From Actinomycetota bacterium (GTDB lineage Bacteria; Actinomycetota; Acidimicrobiia; Spongiisociales; UBA5794), in contig JASJXX010000020.1 in assembly GCA_030123765.1 (NCBI GenBank), positions 1-36,265 on the forward strand: DNA of 36,265 nt, in the 5' to 3' direction. Below, in pieces: positions 1-7,947 of the stretch. Each line of letters begins with the position of its first letter. The stretch's first letter is position 1. The position numbers and the translations under genes were made by a program. The notes beneath the pieces are model-generated. The model was not told the DNA's origin. It ran no database searches and saw nothing but the letters and a program-made list of their open reading frames with translations.

Positions 1-19
1 GGGAGGGGCAGAGAGACAT

Positions 20-49
20 GTGGTGACGTGACCCGGCCCACGTCGCCAC
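20..49. repeat. Inverted repeat / hairpin upstream of the thioredoxin-like gene
   Basis: Arms 20-30 and 39-49 are complementary over 11 positions, with one G-T pair (positions 24/45), around an 8-base loop. It lies 24 bases before the GTG start at 74. There is no T-run on either side, so an intrinsic terminator for an upstream gene is possible but not typical. An operator for the downstream gene is the alternative. The function is inferred only from symmetry and position. Confidence 0.45.
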
Positions 50-73
50 GGTTGGAGAGTTGAGGAGGTTGGT

Positions 74-451
74 GTGGCGAACCGATACCGAAGGAGAAGG
101 AACGTGACATTGTCTACCGAAGAGTCCGATCGCTCACCGGTGCCGCCGTCGGTGCCGCCCAGGCTCCTCGTGTTCGGTTGCGAAAGTTCGCCGTGCTGCC
201 GGGCGACGCGAGAGAGCATCGAGCGGTTCCGGGAACGTCACACAGGTCACGTCGTCGTGAGGCACATCGACGTCGGGGACAATCCCCAGACGTCGGTAGA
301 CCATAGTGTGCTTACGGTTCCGACCGTGATCCTCGAGATCGCCGGGCGGGAGGTTGCACGGCTCAAGGGCTATGCGTCGGCACGCAGACTCGTCCTGCGG
401 TTCGAGCCGCTGCTGTACGACGACCTCCTGCATCGCATCCGCGGCGCCTAG
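74..451 (+). CDS. Thioredoxin-fold protein with an atypical active site
   Basis: This 125-residue protein has the order of a small thioredoxin/glutaredoxin fold: a hydrophobic strand ending in Cys36, a helix with a basic face, a second strand (VVRHIDV), and the cis-proline segment TVPTV (Pro83). In place of the usual CxxC it carries C-E-S-S-P-C-C (Cys36, 41, 42). Aligning the Pro-Cys with thioredoxin's GPC puts Ser where the nucleophilic Cys belongs. It could be a redox or thiol-carrier protein, but activity is uncertain. GTG 74 follows a perfect AGGAGG at 63-68. A second GTG at 104 follows AAGGAG at 91-96 and would remove the very basic first ten residues, so the start is not settled. The next gene is convergent. 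Confidence 0.7.
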   Translation: MANRYRRRRNVTLSTEESDRSPVPPSVPPRLLVFGCESSPCCRATRESIERFRERHTGHVVVRHIDVGDNPQTSVDHSVLTVPTVILEIAGREVARLKGYASARRLVLRFEPLLYDDLLHRIRGA

Positions 452-542
452 CCCCGATCTTCCGCGGCGTGTCGGGAGAGCGCAGAGGGCGACGTCGCTG
501 AGTTGGACCGAGCGATGCGGAGTCTGAAGGTAGGAACGTCGT

Positions 543-2183
543 CTAGAGCCTCTGGTACGGCTCGCCGAGGGGAGGGCGCACGTCAGGTTCACCCTTCTCC
601 GGCCACATCGAAATTGCCCGCTCGGCCATCGCGGTGATCGTGAGCGCGGGGTTCACGCCGAGGTTCGCTCCGATGGCAGCGCCGTCGATGATGTGCAGCC
701 CCTCATGGCCGAACACCCGGTGGTAGGCGTCGACGACCCCGGTGTCAGCGGTTGCGCCCACCGGCGCCCCACCGAGAAGGTGTGCGGTCGTCGGTGTGTC
801 GAAGAGCACCTCGTTGACAGAGGAGAATCCGACCCCTCCGATCTCGCGTGCAGTGATCCGCGCCGTCTCATTCGCGATCGGGATATAGGTCGGGTTCGGC
901 TCACCCTCGCCCTGGGTGCTTGAGAGCTTCGTCCGAAACCAGCCCTTCTTACGCAGGAGCCGGATGCTGTTGTCCCTCGTCTGCATCACGAGAAGGATCA
1001 TGCCGCGCTCCGACCAGTGCCACACCGAGAGTGACCGGAGGAACAAGATGGGGTGTCTCGTGATGTTCAAGAGGAACCGCATCTGACGCGACCGGCCGTC
1101 GCCACCGTCCGTGAGTAGCGTGCTCAACAGGCCGAGGGCGTTGGACCCCTTGCCGTAGCGCACCGACTCGATGTGGGTGTCAGGAGTCGGGTGGATTGAC
1201 GACGTGATGGCGATGCCCTCGCTGTAATCGACGCCTCTGCGCCTGGCAACGGCCCCGACAATCGCCTCTGAATTCGTGCGCGTCTTATAGCCGATCCGTT
1301 CAGAGAGCTGAGGGAGGCGACCGCGTTCCTGAAGTTCCAGCAGGAGGCGGGTAGAACCGAGCGCACCCGCGGAGAAGATCACATGGTCGGCTCTGTACGT
1401 CGTCGTATTGCGTGAGAACCAGGCGCCCGGTCGGCGTGCCGTGACCAGCCAACCAGATGCCGAGCTTTCAACGTCGATTACTTGCTGGGAGGGGAAGACC
1501 GACGCACCCCCCTGCTCGGCGAAGTAGAGGTAGTTCTTGTCGAGCGTGTTCTTCGCGTTGTGCCTGCATCCCACCATGCAGTTCCCGCATGCGGTGCATC
1601 CCGATCTGGCGGGGCCGTCACCTCCGAAATACGGATCGGCGACCTCGACGCCGGGCTCTCCGAAGAAGACGCCGACATCGGTCGGGTGGAACGTGTCGGC
1701 GACGCCGAGCTTCTCGGCGACGCGCCGCATGACTGCGTCTGCAGGGGTGTCGAGCGGGTTCTCGGTGACACCAAGCATGTGGCGAGCCGCTGCGAAATGC
1801 GGGCGCAGCTCGGCACGCCAATCGGTGATGTCACCCCACTGCTCGTCGGTGTAGAACGGGTCGAGCGGTGCATACAGGGTGTTGGCATAGACGAGGGAGC
1901 CGCCTCCGACGCCGACACCGCTGAGCAGCAGTACGTCAGGCAGGAGCGAGAGTCGCTGAATCCCGTGCATGCCGAGCTTTGGGAACCAGAGAGATCTCCG
2001 AGTGTTCCAGTTCGTCTTAGGGAAGTCTTCGGATCGCCAACGCCTCCCGGCCTCCAACACGGCGACCCGGTAACCCTTCTCGGTGAGGCGCATGGCGCTC
2101 ACGCTCCCACCGAAGCCCGACCCGATGATCACCACATCGAAGATGCGGTCGCTGCCGGCAGCGGAGGAGGTGTGTGATGTCAC
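543..2183 (-). CDS. GMC-family FAD oxidoreductase, cholesterol oxidase (ChoD)-like
   Basis: A flavoprotein of 546 residues. The FAD-binding Rossmann motif GSGFGG lies at residues 21-26, followed by the acidic strand end VLEAG. GVGGGSLVYAN (about 90-101) is the second FAD motif, and the C-terminal block around GANLGVNPALTITAMAERA matches GMC oxidoreductases. The ChoD-like branch is indicated by a four-cysteine cluster, Cys196, 199, 202 and 206 (CxxCxxCxxxC), followed by NAKNTL and NYL. Such enzymes oxidise alcohols, including 3-beta-hydroxysterols in some members, but the substrate cannot be read from sequence. It starts 7 bases after the stop of the upstream SDR gene, so the two are probably co-transcribed. 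No signal peptide is seen, so it is probably cytoplasmic. Confidence 0.85.
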   Translation of the reverse strand: MTSHTSSAAGSDRIFDVVIIGSGFGGSVSAMRLTEKGYRVAVLEAGRRWRSEDFPKTNWNTRRSLWFPKLGMHGIQRLSLLPDVLLLSGVGVGGGSLVYANTLYAPLDPFYTDEQWGDITDWRAELRPHFAAARHMLGVTENPLDTPADAVMRRVAEKLGVADTFHPTDVGVFFGEPGVEVADPYFGGDGPARSGCTACGNCMVGCRHNAKNTLDKNYLYFAEQGGASVFPSQQVIDVESSASGWLVTARRPGAWFSRNTTTYRADHVIFSAGALGSTRLLLELQERGRLPQLSERIGYKTRTNSEAIVGAVARRRGVDYSEGIAITSSIHPTPDTHIESVRYGKGSNALGLLSTLLTDGGDGRSRQMRFLLNITRHPILFLRSLSVWHWSERGMILLVMQTRDNSIRLLRKKGWFRTKLSSTQGEGEPNPTYIPIANETARITAREIGGVGFSSVNEVLFDTPTTAHLLGGAPVGATADTGVVDAYHRVFGHEGLHIIDGAAIGANLGVNPALTITAMAERAISMWPEKGEPDVRPPLGEPYQRL

Positions 2184-2190
2184 GTGCAGG

Positions 2191-2904
2191 TCAGATCAAT
2201 GCTGAGCCCCAGACGGGGACGCCTCCGCCGTTGATGACCGCGGACTCCTCGCTTGCGAGGAAGTTGATCACACGGGCGACCTCCTCTGGCAGCGGCCAAT
2301 TGACGTAGTCCGCGTATGGCAGCGCAGAGCGGGTCGCTTCGGTGTTGATGACCGAGGGGAGTAGCGCGTTGCAGGTGGTGTTCGTATCGAGCAGTTCAGC
2401 GGCTGCCGAGCGTGCGAGAGCGAGCACACCTGCCTTCGCCATGTTGTAGGCAGCCTGTCCGGTGGGGGAGTCCTGGGAGTGCTTGGATCCCATGAGGATG
2501 ATCCGCCCCCACTCCGGTGACATGCGCGGTATGGCAGCCCTGGTGCTGTTCCAAGCAGACTTGAGATTGAGGTCGAGCATCCGTTGGAAGCGCAGATCGT
2601 CGGTCTCAGCAACGTCGCGACCACCAGACCAGCCACCGACGAGGGACGCCATGACGTTGATCGAACCGAAACGGTCGACCGCCTCCGCAAAGAACGTTTC
2701 GGTCGCCTCTGCGTCCGTGACGTCGACCCTGCGGATGATGAGCCGGCTCTCATCGAGATCAAGCCGCTCTTCGAGGGCTGTCGCTTCCTCGGGGAGGAGG
2801 TAGGTCACCGCCACCTTGAAACCTCGATCGAGGAGCTTGGAAGTGAGACAGGATCCGACAGAGCCCGTCCCTCCCGGAATAACCGCAACGTTTGATTCAG
2901 CCAT
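2191..2904 (-). CDS. Short-chain dehydrogenase/reductase (SDR)
   Basis: This 237-residue classical SDR has the nucleotide-binding glycine motif GGTGSVG at 11-17, an acidic DVTD after the third strand (61-64), active-site serine near 140-143 and the YxxxK pair Tyr153/Lys157. The usual NNAG is replaced by MASLVGG near 85-91, which is uncommon. The C-terminus keeps the SDR signature of a late strand followed by a Gly-rich segment (INGGGVPVWG). It is the first gene of a two-gene minus-strand unit with the GMC oxidoreductase, which suggests paired alcohol/ketone redox steps on one substrate; that is inference. ATG 2904 has no Shine-Dalgarno but sits exactly 6 nt downstream of TAGGGT, so a leaderless transcript is predicted. 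Confidence 0.85.
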   Translation of the reverse strand: MAESNVAVIPGGTGSVGSCLTSKLLDRGFKVAVTYLLPEEATALEERLDLDESRLIIRRVDVTDAEATETFFAEAVDRFGSINVMASLVGGWSGGRDVAETDDLRFQRMLDLNLKSAWNSTRAAIPRMSPEWGRIILMGSKHSQDSPTGQAAYNMAKAGVLALARSAAAELLDTNTTCNALLPSVINTEATRSALPYADYVNWPLPEEVARVINFLASEESAVINGGGVPVWGSALI

Positions 2905-2910
2905 GGCTTC

Positions 2911-2916
2911 ACCCTA
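2911..2916 (-). promoter_or_regulatory. Predicted -10 box of a leaderless SDR transcript
   Basis: Read on the minus strand, TAGGGT is followed by 6 bases and then the ATG at 2904. Transcription would therefore start at or within a base of the A of the start codon. No convincing -35 element is visible, and no ribosome-binding site precedes the start. Confidence 0.5.
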
Positions 2917-2947
2917 GCGAGTAATCACTCAACTACGTTCTGCGTGA

Positions 2948-2957
2948 TAACCTTGGG
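2948..2957 (+). promoter_or_regulatory. Predicted promoter / shared TAACCTTGGG element upstream of the ABC ATPase
   Basis: TAACCTTGGG lies 38 bases before ATG 2986. The same ten bases occur 39 bases before the rocA-like start (21188-21197), and both copies are followed within two bases by GCACT or CACT. TAACCT fits a TANNNT -10 box; the rest may be initiation-region sequence or a regulator site. Confidence 0.45.
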
Positions 2958-2985
2958 CGCACTACACGCCGACCATGGAGAGAAT

Positions 2986-4203
2986 ATGGCTTCCATCACG
3001 CTCGAAGACATCGGGAAGATCTACCCGGATGGCACGCGAGCGGTCGGACAATTCGACCTTGAAGTGAAGGACGGTGAATTCCTCGTGCTCGTGGGTCCTT
3101 CCGGCTGCGGAAAGTCGACAGTGCTGCGCATGATCGCCGGACTCGAGGACATCACCGAGGGCAAACTGAGCATCGAAGACCGGGTAGTCAACGATGTTCC
3201 GCCCAAGGACAGGGACATCGCGATGGTGTTCCAGAACTATGCGCTCTACCCCCACATGTCGGTGCGCGACAACATGGCGTTCGGACTCAAGCTGCGCAAG
3301 ATGCCGAAGGACGAGATCAAGCGACGTGTGCAAGAAGCCGCCGAGATCCTCGAGATCACCGAATACCTGGACCGGAAGCCCAAGGCCCTCTCCGGTGGCC
3401 AGCGGCAGCGTGTGGCGATGGGGCGTGCCATCGTGCGCGAGCCCAAGGCGTTCCTCATGGATGAGCCACTCTCGAACCTCGATGCGAAGTTGCGTGTCCA
3501 GATGCGCACCGAGCTGACCAGGTTGCACCAACGTCTCGGCACGACGACCGTGTACGTGACACACGACCAGATCGAAGCGATGACGCTCGGTAACCGCGTT
3601 GCGGTGATGCGGCCCGTGTCGGGGAAGCGCCCCTACAACCTCCAGCAGGTCGCCGAGCCAACCGAGCTCTTCAACCACCCGGTGAACCTCTTCGTCGCTG
3701 GCTTCATCGGCAGCCCTGCCATGAACATGGTGTATGGCGTCCTCAGCAAGGAGGGGGACGAGATGAGGATCTCGTTCGCAGGTCACTCCCTGACTGTTGG
3801 CCAGAGGGCCATCGACGCGCATCCGGGGCTCGAAGATCACATGGGTAGGGAGATCGTGGTCGGTATCCGGCCGAGTGCTTTCGAGGACGCGAGGATCGCG
3901 GACGGGCCACCGGACCGTATCCTGCACGTCACGACAGATGTGAATGAGTTGCTCGGATCCGAGTCCTACGTTCACTTCTTCGTCGACTCGGCTCCGGTCA
4001 TCACGCCTGACATTGAGGAGCTCCTTGCGGACTCCGGTCAGACGGTGGCGTCCCTCGGTGACAGGACCCGCTTCACGGCCCGTATCAGCCCTGACGTCTC
4101 GGTTCCGAACGGATCCGAAGTCGACCTCGTCGTCGACACCGAGAAGCTGCACTTCTTCGATCCGTCGTCAGGTGCCAAGATCGGCGTTGCACTGCGCGGT
4201 TAG
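2986..4203 (+). CDS. Sugar-type ABC transporter ATP-binding protein (MsiK/UgpC/MalK-like)
   Basis: A complete 405-residue ABC ATPase. Walker A GPSGCGKST is at 37-45, the Q-loop Gln at 83 (FQNYALYPHM), the signature LSGGQ at 135-139, Walker B FLMDE at 156-160, the D-loop SNLDAK follows, and the switch His193 is in VTHDQIEAMT. The C-terminal ~160 residues form the OB/TOBE regulatory domain of the CUT1 sugar-importer class. No permease or binding-protein gene of that class is nearby, so it may be a shared ATPase serving several importers, as MsiK does in Streptomyces. An upstream ATG at 2944 would add 14 residues, but homology begins at ATG 2986, which has a GGAGAGA sequence before it. Its stop overlaps the convergent neighbour's stop by 3 bases. 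Confidence 0.9.
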   Translation: MASITLEDIGKIYPDGTRAVGQFDLEVKDGEFLVLVGPSGCGKSTVLRMIAGLEDITEGKLSIEDRVVNDVPPKDRDIAMVFQNYALYPHMSVRDNMAFGLKLRKMPKDEIKRRVQEAAEILEITEYLDRKPKALSGGQRQRVAMGRAIVREPKAFLMDEPLSNLDAKLRVQMRTELTRLHQRLGTTTVYVTHDQIEAMTLGNRVAVMRPVSGKRPYNLQQVAEPTELFNHPVNLFVAGFIGSPAMNMVYGVLSKEGDEMRISFAGHSLTVGQRAIDAHPGLEDHMGREIVVGIRPSAFEDARIADGPPDRILHVTTDVNELLGSESYVHFFVDSAPVITPDIEELLADSGQTVASLGDRTRFTARISPDVSVPNGSEVDLVVDTEKLHFFDPSSGAKIGVALRG

Positions 4204-5309
4204 GACCGCTCGAGCTCGATGCCTACCGAGGCGAGTTCCGGCAGGAGTTCATCTCCTCGCACCGCCTCGTTCATCGTGGAGACCCCCGGACGGTCGACGG
4301 CTCCTCGCTTGATGAGATCAGCGAGGGCTGTTGCAGGGAACGCTGTCGTACGCGCGAGCGCCGTGAAGCCGTCCTGAGCGGTGTCAACGATTTGAAGAGT
4401 CCTGCGCTCGCCGTCCTGGTCCCTCCACACACGGATTAGCACCACGTCGGGGGCACCCCGAGGCAGCGTCCGCTCCAGCGCGTCGAGGAGCACGGTGCGC
4501 GGAGCGACCGATCTCGACGCGAACGTCCGAGGGTCTTCGTCGAATAGCCCCATGGCGAGCAGCGCAGCGAAGATCACGCCGTGACCGGGGTACCTGAGTG
4601 TCTTGTACTCGAGCGTCTTGACGCGTCCCACGTGCAGCATCGCCATGGAGGAGGTCCCTCCCGCGGTCGAGAAGGCCTCGAGAGGCCCCCACCCGTCCCA
4701 TGACACGTCTTCGAATCTGCCCAGCGGGTCAACGGTGGCGTATTCTCCCTGCTCGATCAGCTCGCACGGCTCTGCGTACTCGTTGATAAGGCCCGCCGGG
4801 CTGAAAGCGAGCTGATAGCCGAGGACGCCTGTCGGTTCCCGGGGGAGCGCTCCGACGCGGATCTGGATCGAGTCGATGGGCGCATCACTCGCCGACGCGA
4901 TCAGATCCTCAGCAAGCACGTTCGCGAGTCCCGGCGCCAGACCGCAGTCCGGTACGATCATGACACCCGCTGCGACAGCAGCGTCATGCAGCTCCCTCTG
5001 GGCCGAGACGACCGTCGGATTGCCTCCGAAGTCGAGATAGTGGGTTCCCGCCGAGAGAGCGGCGGCTGCCACTGTCTCGCCGAACCGGTAAGGAATCGCA
5101 GAGACGACGATGTCGTGTCCGTCGAGGGTGGTCGCGAGGGTCTCTGCGTTCACGACATCCAACGTCACGGATCGAGCGCCGTGTTCCCGGGCTACGCGAG
5201 CAGCGGCCGACGCGTCAGCGTCAGCGACGGTTACTTCGTGACCGCGTCTGGTGAGATCCCATGCAGCAGCCGATCCAACGATGCCTGCACCGATAACGAG
5301 TGTGGGCAC
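4200..5309 (-). CDS. Saccharopine dehydrogenase-like NAD(P)-binding oxidoreductase
   Basis: A 369-residue protein with an N-terminal Rossmann motif GAGIVG (7-12), an acidic strand end (VADAD), and the saccharopine-dehydrogenase hallmarks VVSAIPYRFG, the segment THYLDFGG, and PDCGLAPGLANVLAED. This family includes saccharopine reductases and lysine 6-dehydrogenase. The length suits a lysine-6-dehydrogenase-like member, but the substrate is unproven. The GTG start is preceded by GAGGAGG and lies 9 bases after the upstream PIG-L stop, so it is the last gene of the minus-strand string. Downstream of an amino-acid importer, an amino-acid dehydrogenase would make sense; that is inference. Confidence 0.8.
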   Translation of the reverse strand: MPTLVIGAGIVGSAAAWDLTRRGHEVTVADADASAAARVAREHGARSVTLDVVNAETLATTLDGHDIVVSAIPYRFGETVAAAALSAGTHYLDFGGNPTVVSAQRELHDAAVAAGVMIVPDCGLAPGLANVLAEDLIASASDAPIDSIQIRVGALPREPTGVLGYQLAFSPAGLINEYAEPCELIEQGEYATVDPLGRFEDVSWDGWGPLEAFSTAGGTSSMAMLHVGRVKTLEYKTLRYPGHGVIFAALLAMGLFDEDPRTFASRSVAPRTVLLDALERTLPRGAPDVVLIRVWRDQDGERRTLQIVDTAQDGFTALARTTAFPATALADLIKRGAVDRPGVSTMNEAVRGDELLPELASVGIELERS

Positions 5310-5318
5310 TGATCCTCC

Positions 5319-6071
5319 TCAGGGTGTGATTTGCTTGAATATCTCCGCTGGCCCGACACGGAACTGTTGGCCGTTCTCTGTGTGCCATGCGGTGAGCCTG
5401 TCGACGAACGCCACTCGCTGGTCACCACCAGACTCGGCGCCTCCCATCGTTGTCTCACTCTGGGAGGAGTGGCAGAGCAGAGCGTCGACCTTTCGCTCAA
5501 ACCACTCGGGAGTCACCGGTTCGACGTGGTCAGGCTCATCCGCGGACCACAGCAGCACACGCGAAGGCCGATGGGCGGGCAGGCCGAGGTCACGATAGGC
5601 GAGCGGCTCCCTCGCTGAGACGACCGCATCGATCGCGAGGAAGCCGGTCACGCGATGATCCGGGTGCAGCTGGTACCGCTGCCAGGGGTCGTGGGTGAGC
5701 ACGACGTCAGGTCGCGCCCTTCGGATGTGACCGGCGATCCTCCGTCGCAGATCCATCGAGTACTCGAGTTCGCCGTCCACCTGGTCGAGGAAGATGACGG
5801 AGGCAGCTCCCATTATTGCGGCTGCCCTCGCTTGCTCCGCTCTGCGACGAGCCACGAGCTTGTTCTGGTCGATCTCGGGATCCCATGCGCCCTTCGAACC
5901 GTCGGTGACGATCAACATCGTGATCTCGGCGCCGGAGTCAGCCCACCTGGCGAGGGTCGCGCCAGCGCCGAACTCGGCATCGTCCGGATGAGCGCCGATC
6001 GTCAGAACACGCGTCGGCACCTCGAGGGGTGCCTGACTCCCTGCCAACTCGTCGTACACGTCAGTAGCCAT
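5319..6071 (-). CDS. PIG-L family (LmbE-like) N-deacetylase
   Basis: A 250-residue zinc-dependent deacetylase of the PIG-L/LmbE family. The metal site is seen as AHPDD (27-31) and the second motif HPDH (136-139), with the expected FGAGATLA after the first. Family members deacetylate N-acetylglucosaminyl compounds (MshB, BshB) or cleave mycothiol S-conjugates (Mca). This copy differs from the Mca-like protein at 15787: it has an N-terminal extension of about 20 residues and lacks the GYRDSGM segment, so a separate substrate is likely. It starts 9 bases after the CofC-like stop and ends 9 bases before the saccharopine-dehydrogenase-like start, fitting a common transcript. Only a weak GAG precedes ATG 6071. 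Confidence 0.82.
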   Translation of the reverse strand: MATDVYDELAGSQAPLEVPTRVLTIGAHPDDAEFGAGATLARWADSGAEITMLIVTDGSKGAWDPEIDQNKLVARRRAEQARAAAIMGAASVIFLDQVDGELEYSMDLRRRIAGHIRRARPDVVLTHDPWQRYQLHPDHRVTGFLAIDAVVSAREPLAYRDLGLPAHRPSRVLLWSADEPDHVEPVTPEWFERKVDALLCHSSQSETTMGGAESGGDQRVAFVDRLTAWHTENGQQFRVGPAEIFKQITP

Positions 6072-6080
6072 GCGCTCAGG

Positions 6081-6641
6081 CTAGGCGGGCGCCAGCTCGG
6101 GGCAGACAGCGTACTGCGCCGGTGTGTCGATGTCGATCGAGAGCGCAGCGCTGGGGAGAACGGTGGCTGCGGGTGTGCGGGCGAGATGGCGATGGAAGGA
6201 TCCTGGCCCGTACGCGAAGGGGAAGCGACCTGTGGACGCGATCACGTTCGTGCCACCGTCAAGGCTCGGAACCAGGACGGTGTCTGCAGCAGCCGCCTCG
6301 GCGACCCTGCGCAGCGCGGATGCGCTGACGAGAGGCAGATCGGCGTGGAGCACGATCCAGGGAGCATCACCGATGTGTGCCACAGCAGCGGCGCATGCGA
6401 CAGAGAGGCCGCCGCCCGGATCGGGGTACGTCACAAGGCCTCGTCTGTCTGCCCACGCGCGCACATCGGGCGATGCCGACACGATTGACAGGTCCAGTCC
6501 CGCTTCGCGTGACGCGTTCACTGCGCGTGACGCGAGCGAGAGCGAGAGTGCCCTCCTCTGGTCCGGGCGGAGAACACTTGCGAGACGTGACATACCCAGG
6601 AAGTCCCGTAGAGGGAGGATGACCACACGAGCTCGTGTCAC
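6081..6641 (-). CDS. cofC: 2-phospho-L-lactate / phosphoenolpyruvate guanylyltransferase (CofC/FbiD-like)
   Basis: A 186-residue nucleotidyltransferase-fold protein carrying the CofC signatures HADLPL (99-104), DGGTNV (128-133) and YGPGSFHRH (144-152). CofC (FbiD in mycobacteria) activates 2-phospholactate or phosphoenolpyruvate with GTP, the first committed step to the side chain of the deazaflavin cofactor F420. The N-terminal LPLRDF replaces the more usual IPxKxxxxAKxRL, with FLGMSRL in the expected place, so the nucleotide loop is somewhat divergent. The GTG start is preceded by GGAGAAG, which overlaps the end of the VOC gene (3-base gap), so translation is probably coupled. No other F420-synthesis gene (fbiA, fbiB, fbiC) is present here. 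Confidence 0.82.
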   Translation of the reverse strand: MTRARVVILPLRDFLGMSRLASVLRPDQRRALSLSLASRAVNASREAGLDLSIVSASPDVRAWADRRGLVTYPDPGGGLSVACAAAVAHIGDAPWIVLHADLPLVSASALRRVAEAAAADTVLVPSLDGGTNVIASTGRFPFAYGPGSFHRHLARTPAATVLPSAALSIDIDTPAQYAVCPELAPA

Positions 6642-6644
6642 GCG

Positions 6645-7091
6645 CTACTTCTCCGTGAATTCGGCGAACTGGATGAGCACACCGTGGGCGGACGCCGGAT
6701 GGATGAACGCTTCCTTCCAGTCGGGATTCGTGTCGTTGAACCCGACAACGGTGAAGCCGAGCTCCGTGGCGCGTGCCACGGCAGCAGTGATGTCGGCGAC
6801 TTTGAAGGTGAGGTGGTGCAGCCCCTCACCGTTCTGTGCAAGGAATCGGTTGAGGAAGTGGTCAGGGTCTGGTGTCGCTGGGCTGATCATCTCAAGGCGC
6901 CCCTGGCCGGGAAGGTCGAACTGGACCCAGTCGAAGTTGCCCTCGTCGTCGAATCCACCACCCGCGGGGGAGCCGCCCATGAGGGTGACGAGTGTGTGAG
7001 AAGCGTCGATGTCGCGTACAGCGATCGAGAAGTGGTCGAAACGTTCGATGATCTCGCTCAGGCTTCCCAACGCGTGGTCCGGTTGGGTCAT
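6645..7091 (-). CDS. VOC-superfamily protein, methylmalonyl-CoA epimerase-like
   Basis: A 148-residue single-chain glyoxalase/VOC protein with two beta-alpha-beta-beta-beta modules. Metal-ligand positions are visible as FDHFSIAV near the start, LEMISP at the end of module one, GLHHLTFKV at the start of module two, and HPASAHGVLIQFAEF at the C-terminus. The spacing and the HP-S--GVLI segment match methylmalonyl-CoA epimerase, which interconverts (2S)- and (2R)-methylmalonyl-CoA in propionate breakdown. Related VOC dioxygenases or lyases are possible. ATG 7091 overlaps the permease stop by one base (TGATG); a GTG three bases earlier is also possible. Neighbouring transport and F420 genes do not confirm a propionate role. 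Confidence 0.7.
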   Translation of the reverse strand: MTQPDHALGSLSEIIERFDHFSIAVRDIDASHTLVTLMGGSPAGGGFDDEGNFDWVQFDLPGQGRLEMISPATPDPDHFLNRFLAQNGEGLHHLTFKVADITAAVARATELGFTVVGFNDTNPDWKEAFIHPASAHGVLIQFAEFTEK

Positions 7092-7900
7092 CACGGTGTG
7101 GCGATCTTACGTTCGTACCACTGAAGGGCGAGCGAGAGCGAGACGGTGAGCGTCAGGTACATGGCGGAGAGAATCAGGAAACCGGCGAAGAACTGGAACG
7201 TCGACCCGGTCCACAATTTCGACATCTGAGTGATCTCACGCACCGCAAGGATCGAGACGAGCGAGGAATCCTTCAGGAGGGCGATGAGGTCGTTGCCGAG
7301 TGCGGGCAGGACGTTCTTGATCGCCTGAGGCCATACGACGAGACGGAACACCTGTCGCTTGTTCAACCCGAGGGACATGCCAGCCTCAAACTGGCCTCTC
7401 CCCACCGATTCGATGCCTGCACGGAAGACTTCCGCGATGTACGCGGCATAGATGAGCCCGACCGCAACGGTTGCCCGCACAGCCTTGGATGCGATCATCG
7501 ATCGGGGGTCGATGTCGGCGAGGTTGAGAAGCCAGGGCACGATCACCAGACCGAGCATGAAGAGCGTCACGAGCACAGGGATGCCACGCATGACCTCGAT
7601 GTAGTACATCGCGAGGTTCCGCGGGACCGCGCGATGTGACATCCTCGCAAAGGCGACGACCAGGCCGACGATCACCGCGATGACGAAGCCCCCGGTCGTC
7701 ACGGTGAACGTGAGGATGATCCCGTCCTTGATGAAGAGGAAACCGTCCTCCCACGTCTCATCGGTGAGCATCTTGTACACGGGGAACAGGATTGTGAGCA
7801 CGATCCCCACAAGCCACCATGGGAAGTTGCTCCAGTCGTACGAAGTTTTCGCTCCTGGCGGTGTCGGGTCGATGGAGAGGGATGAGTCGATGGCAGTCAC
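7091..7900 (-). CDS. Polar amino-acid ABC transporter permease (HisM/GlnP-like)
   Basis: A 269-residue membrane protein. Hydrophobic segments are visible at about 28-45, 57-82, 105-128, 142-165 and 235-258. The conserved EAA loop that docks the ATPase is AGMSLGLNKRQVFRLVVWPQAIKNVLP, written here only by its range, about residues 177-203. The family is the His/Glu/Gln/Arg/opine permeases, which import polar amino acids. The start GTG 7900 has AAAGGA 5 bases upstream. It follows the binding-protein gene by 96 bases containing a strong hairpin. No matching ATPase gene lies in this cluster. The ATPase at 2986 belongs to a different class, so the energy-coupling partner must be encoded elsewhere. 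Confidence 0.88.
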   Translation of the reverse strand: MTAIDSSLSIDPTPPGAKTSYDWSNFPWWLVGIVLTILFPVYKMLTDETWEDGFLFIKDGIILTFTVTTGGFVIAVIVGLVVAFARMSHRAVPRNLAMYYIEVMRGIPVLVTLFMLGLVIVPWLLNLADIDPRSMIASKAVRATVAVGLIYAAYIAEVFRAGIESVGRGQFEAGMSLGLNKRQVFRLVVWPQAIKNVLPALGNDLIALLKDSSLVSILAVREITQMSKLWTGSTFQFFAGFLILSAMYLTLTVSLSLALQWYERKIATP

Positions 7901-7947
7901 GTGGATCCTTTGTGCGACGTAGCGAGCAATGTAGACGGGTACGCGAA

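Noticed and set aside
2962-4152. Long open frame antisense to the ABC ATPase
   Set aside because: Its residues show no recognisable motif and it lies fully inside a gene with complete ABC motifs; high GC at third positions opens the opposite frame.
5319-6071. MshB as the second mycothiol enzyme
   Set aside because: It has the PIG-L metal site but lacks the segments shared by Mca and MshB, so only the family is claimed.
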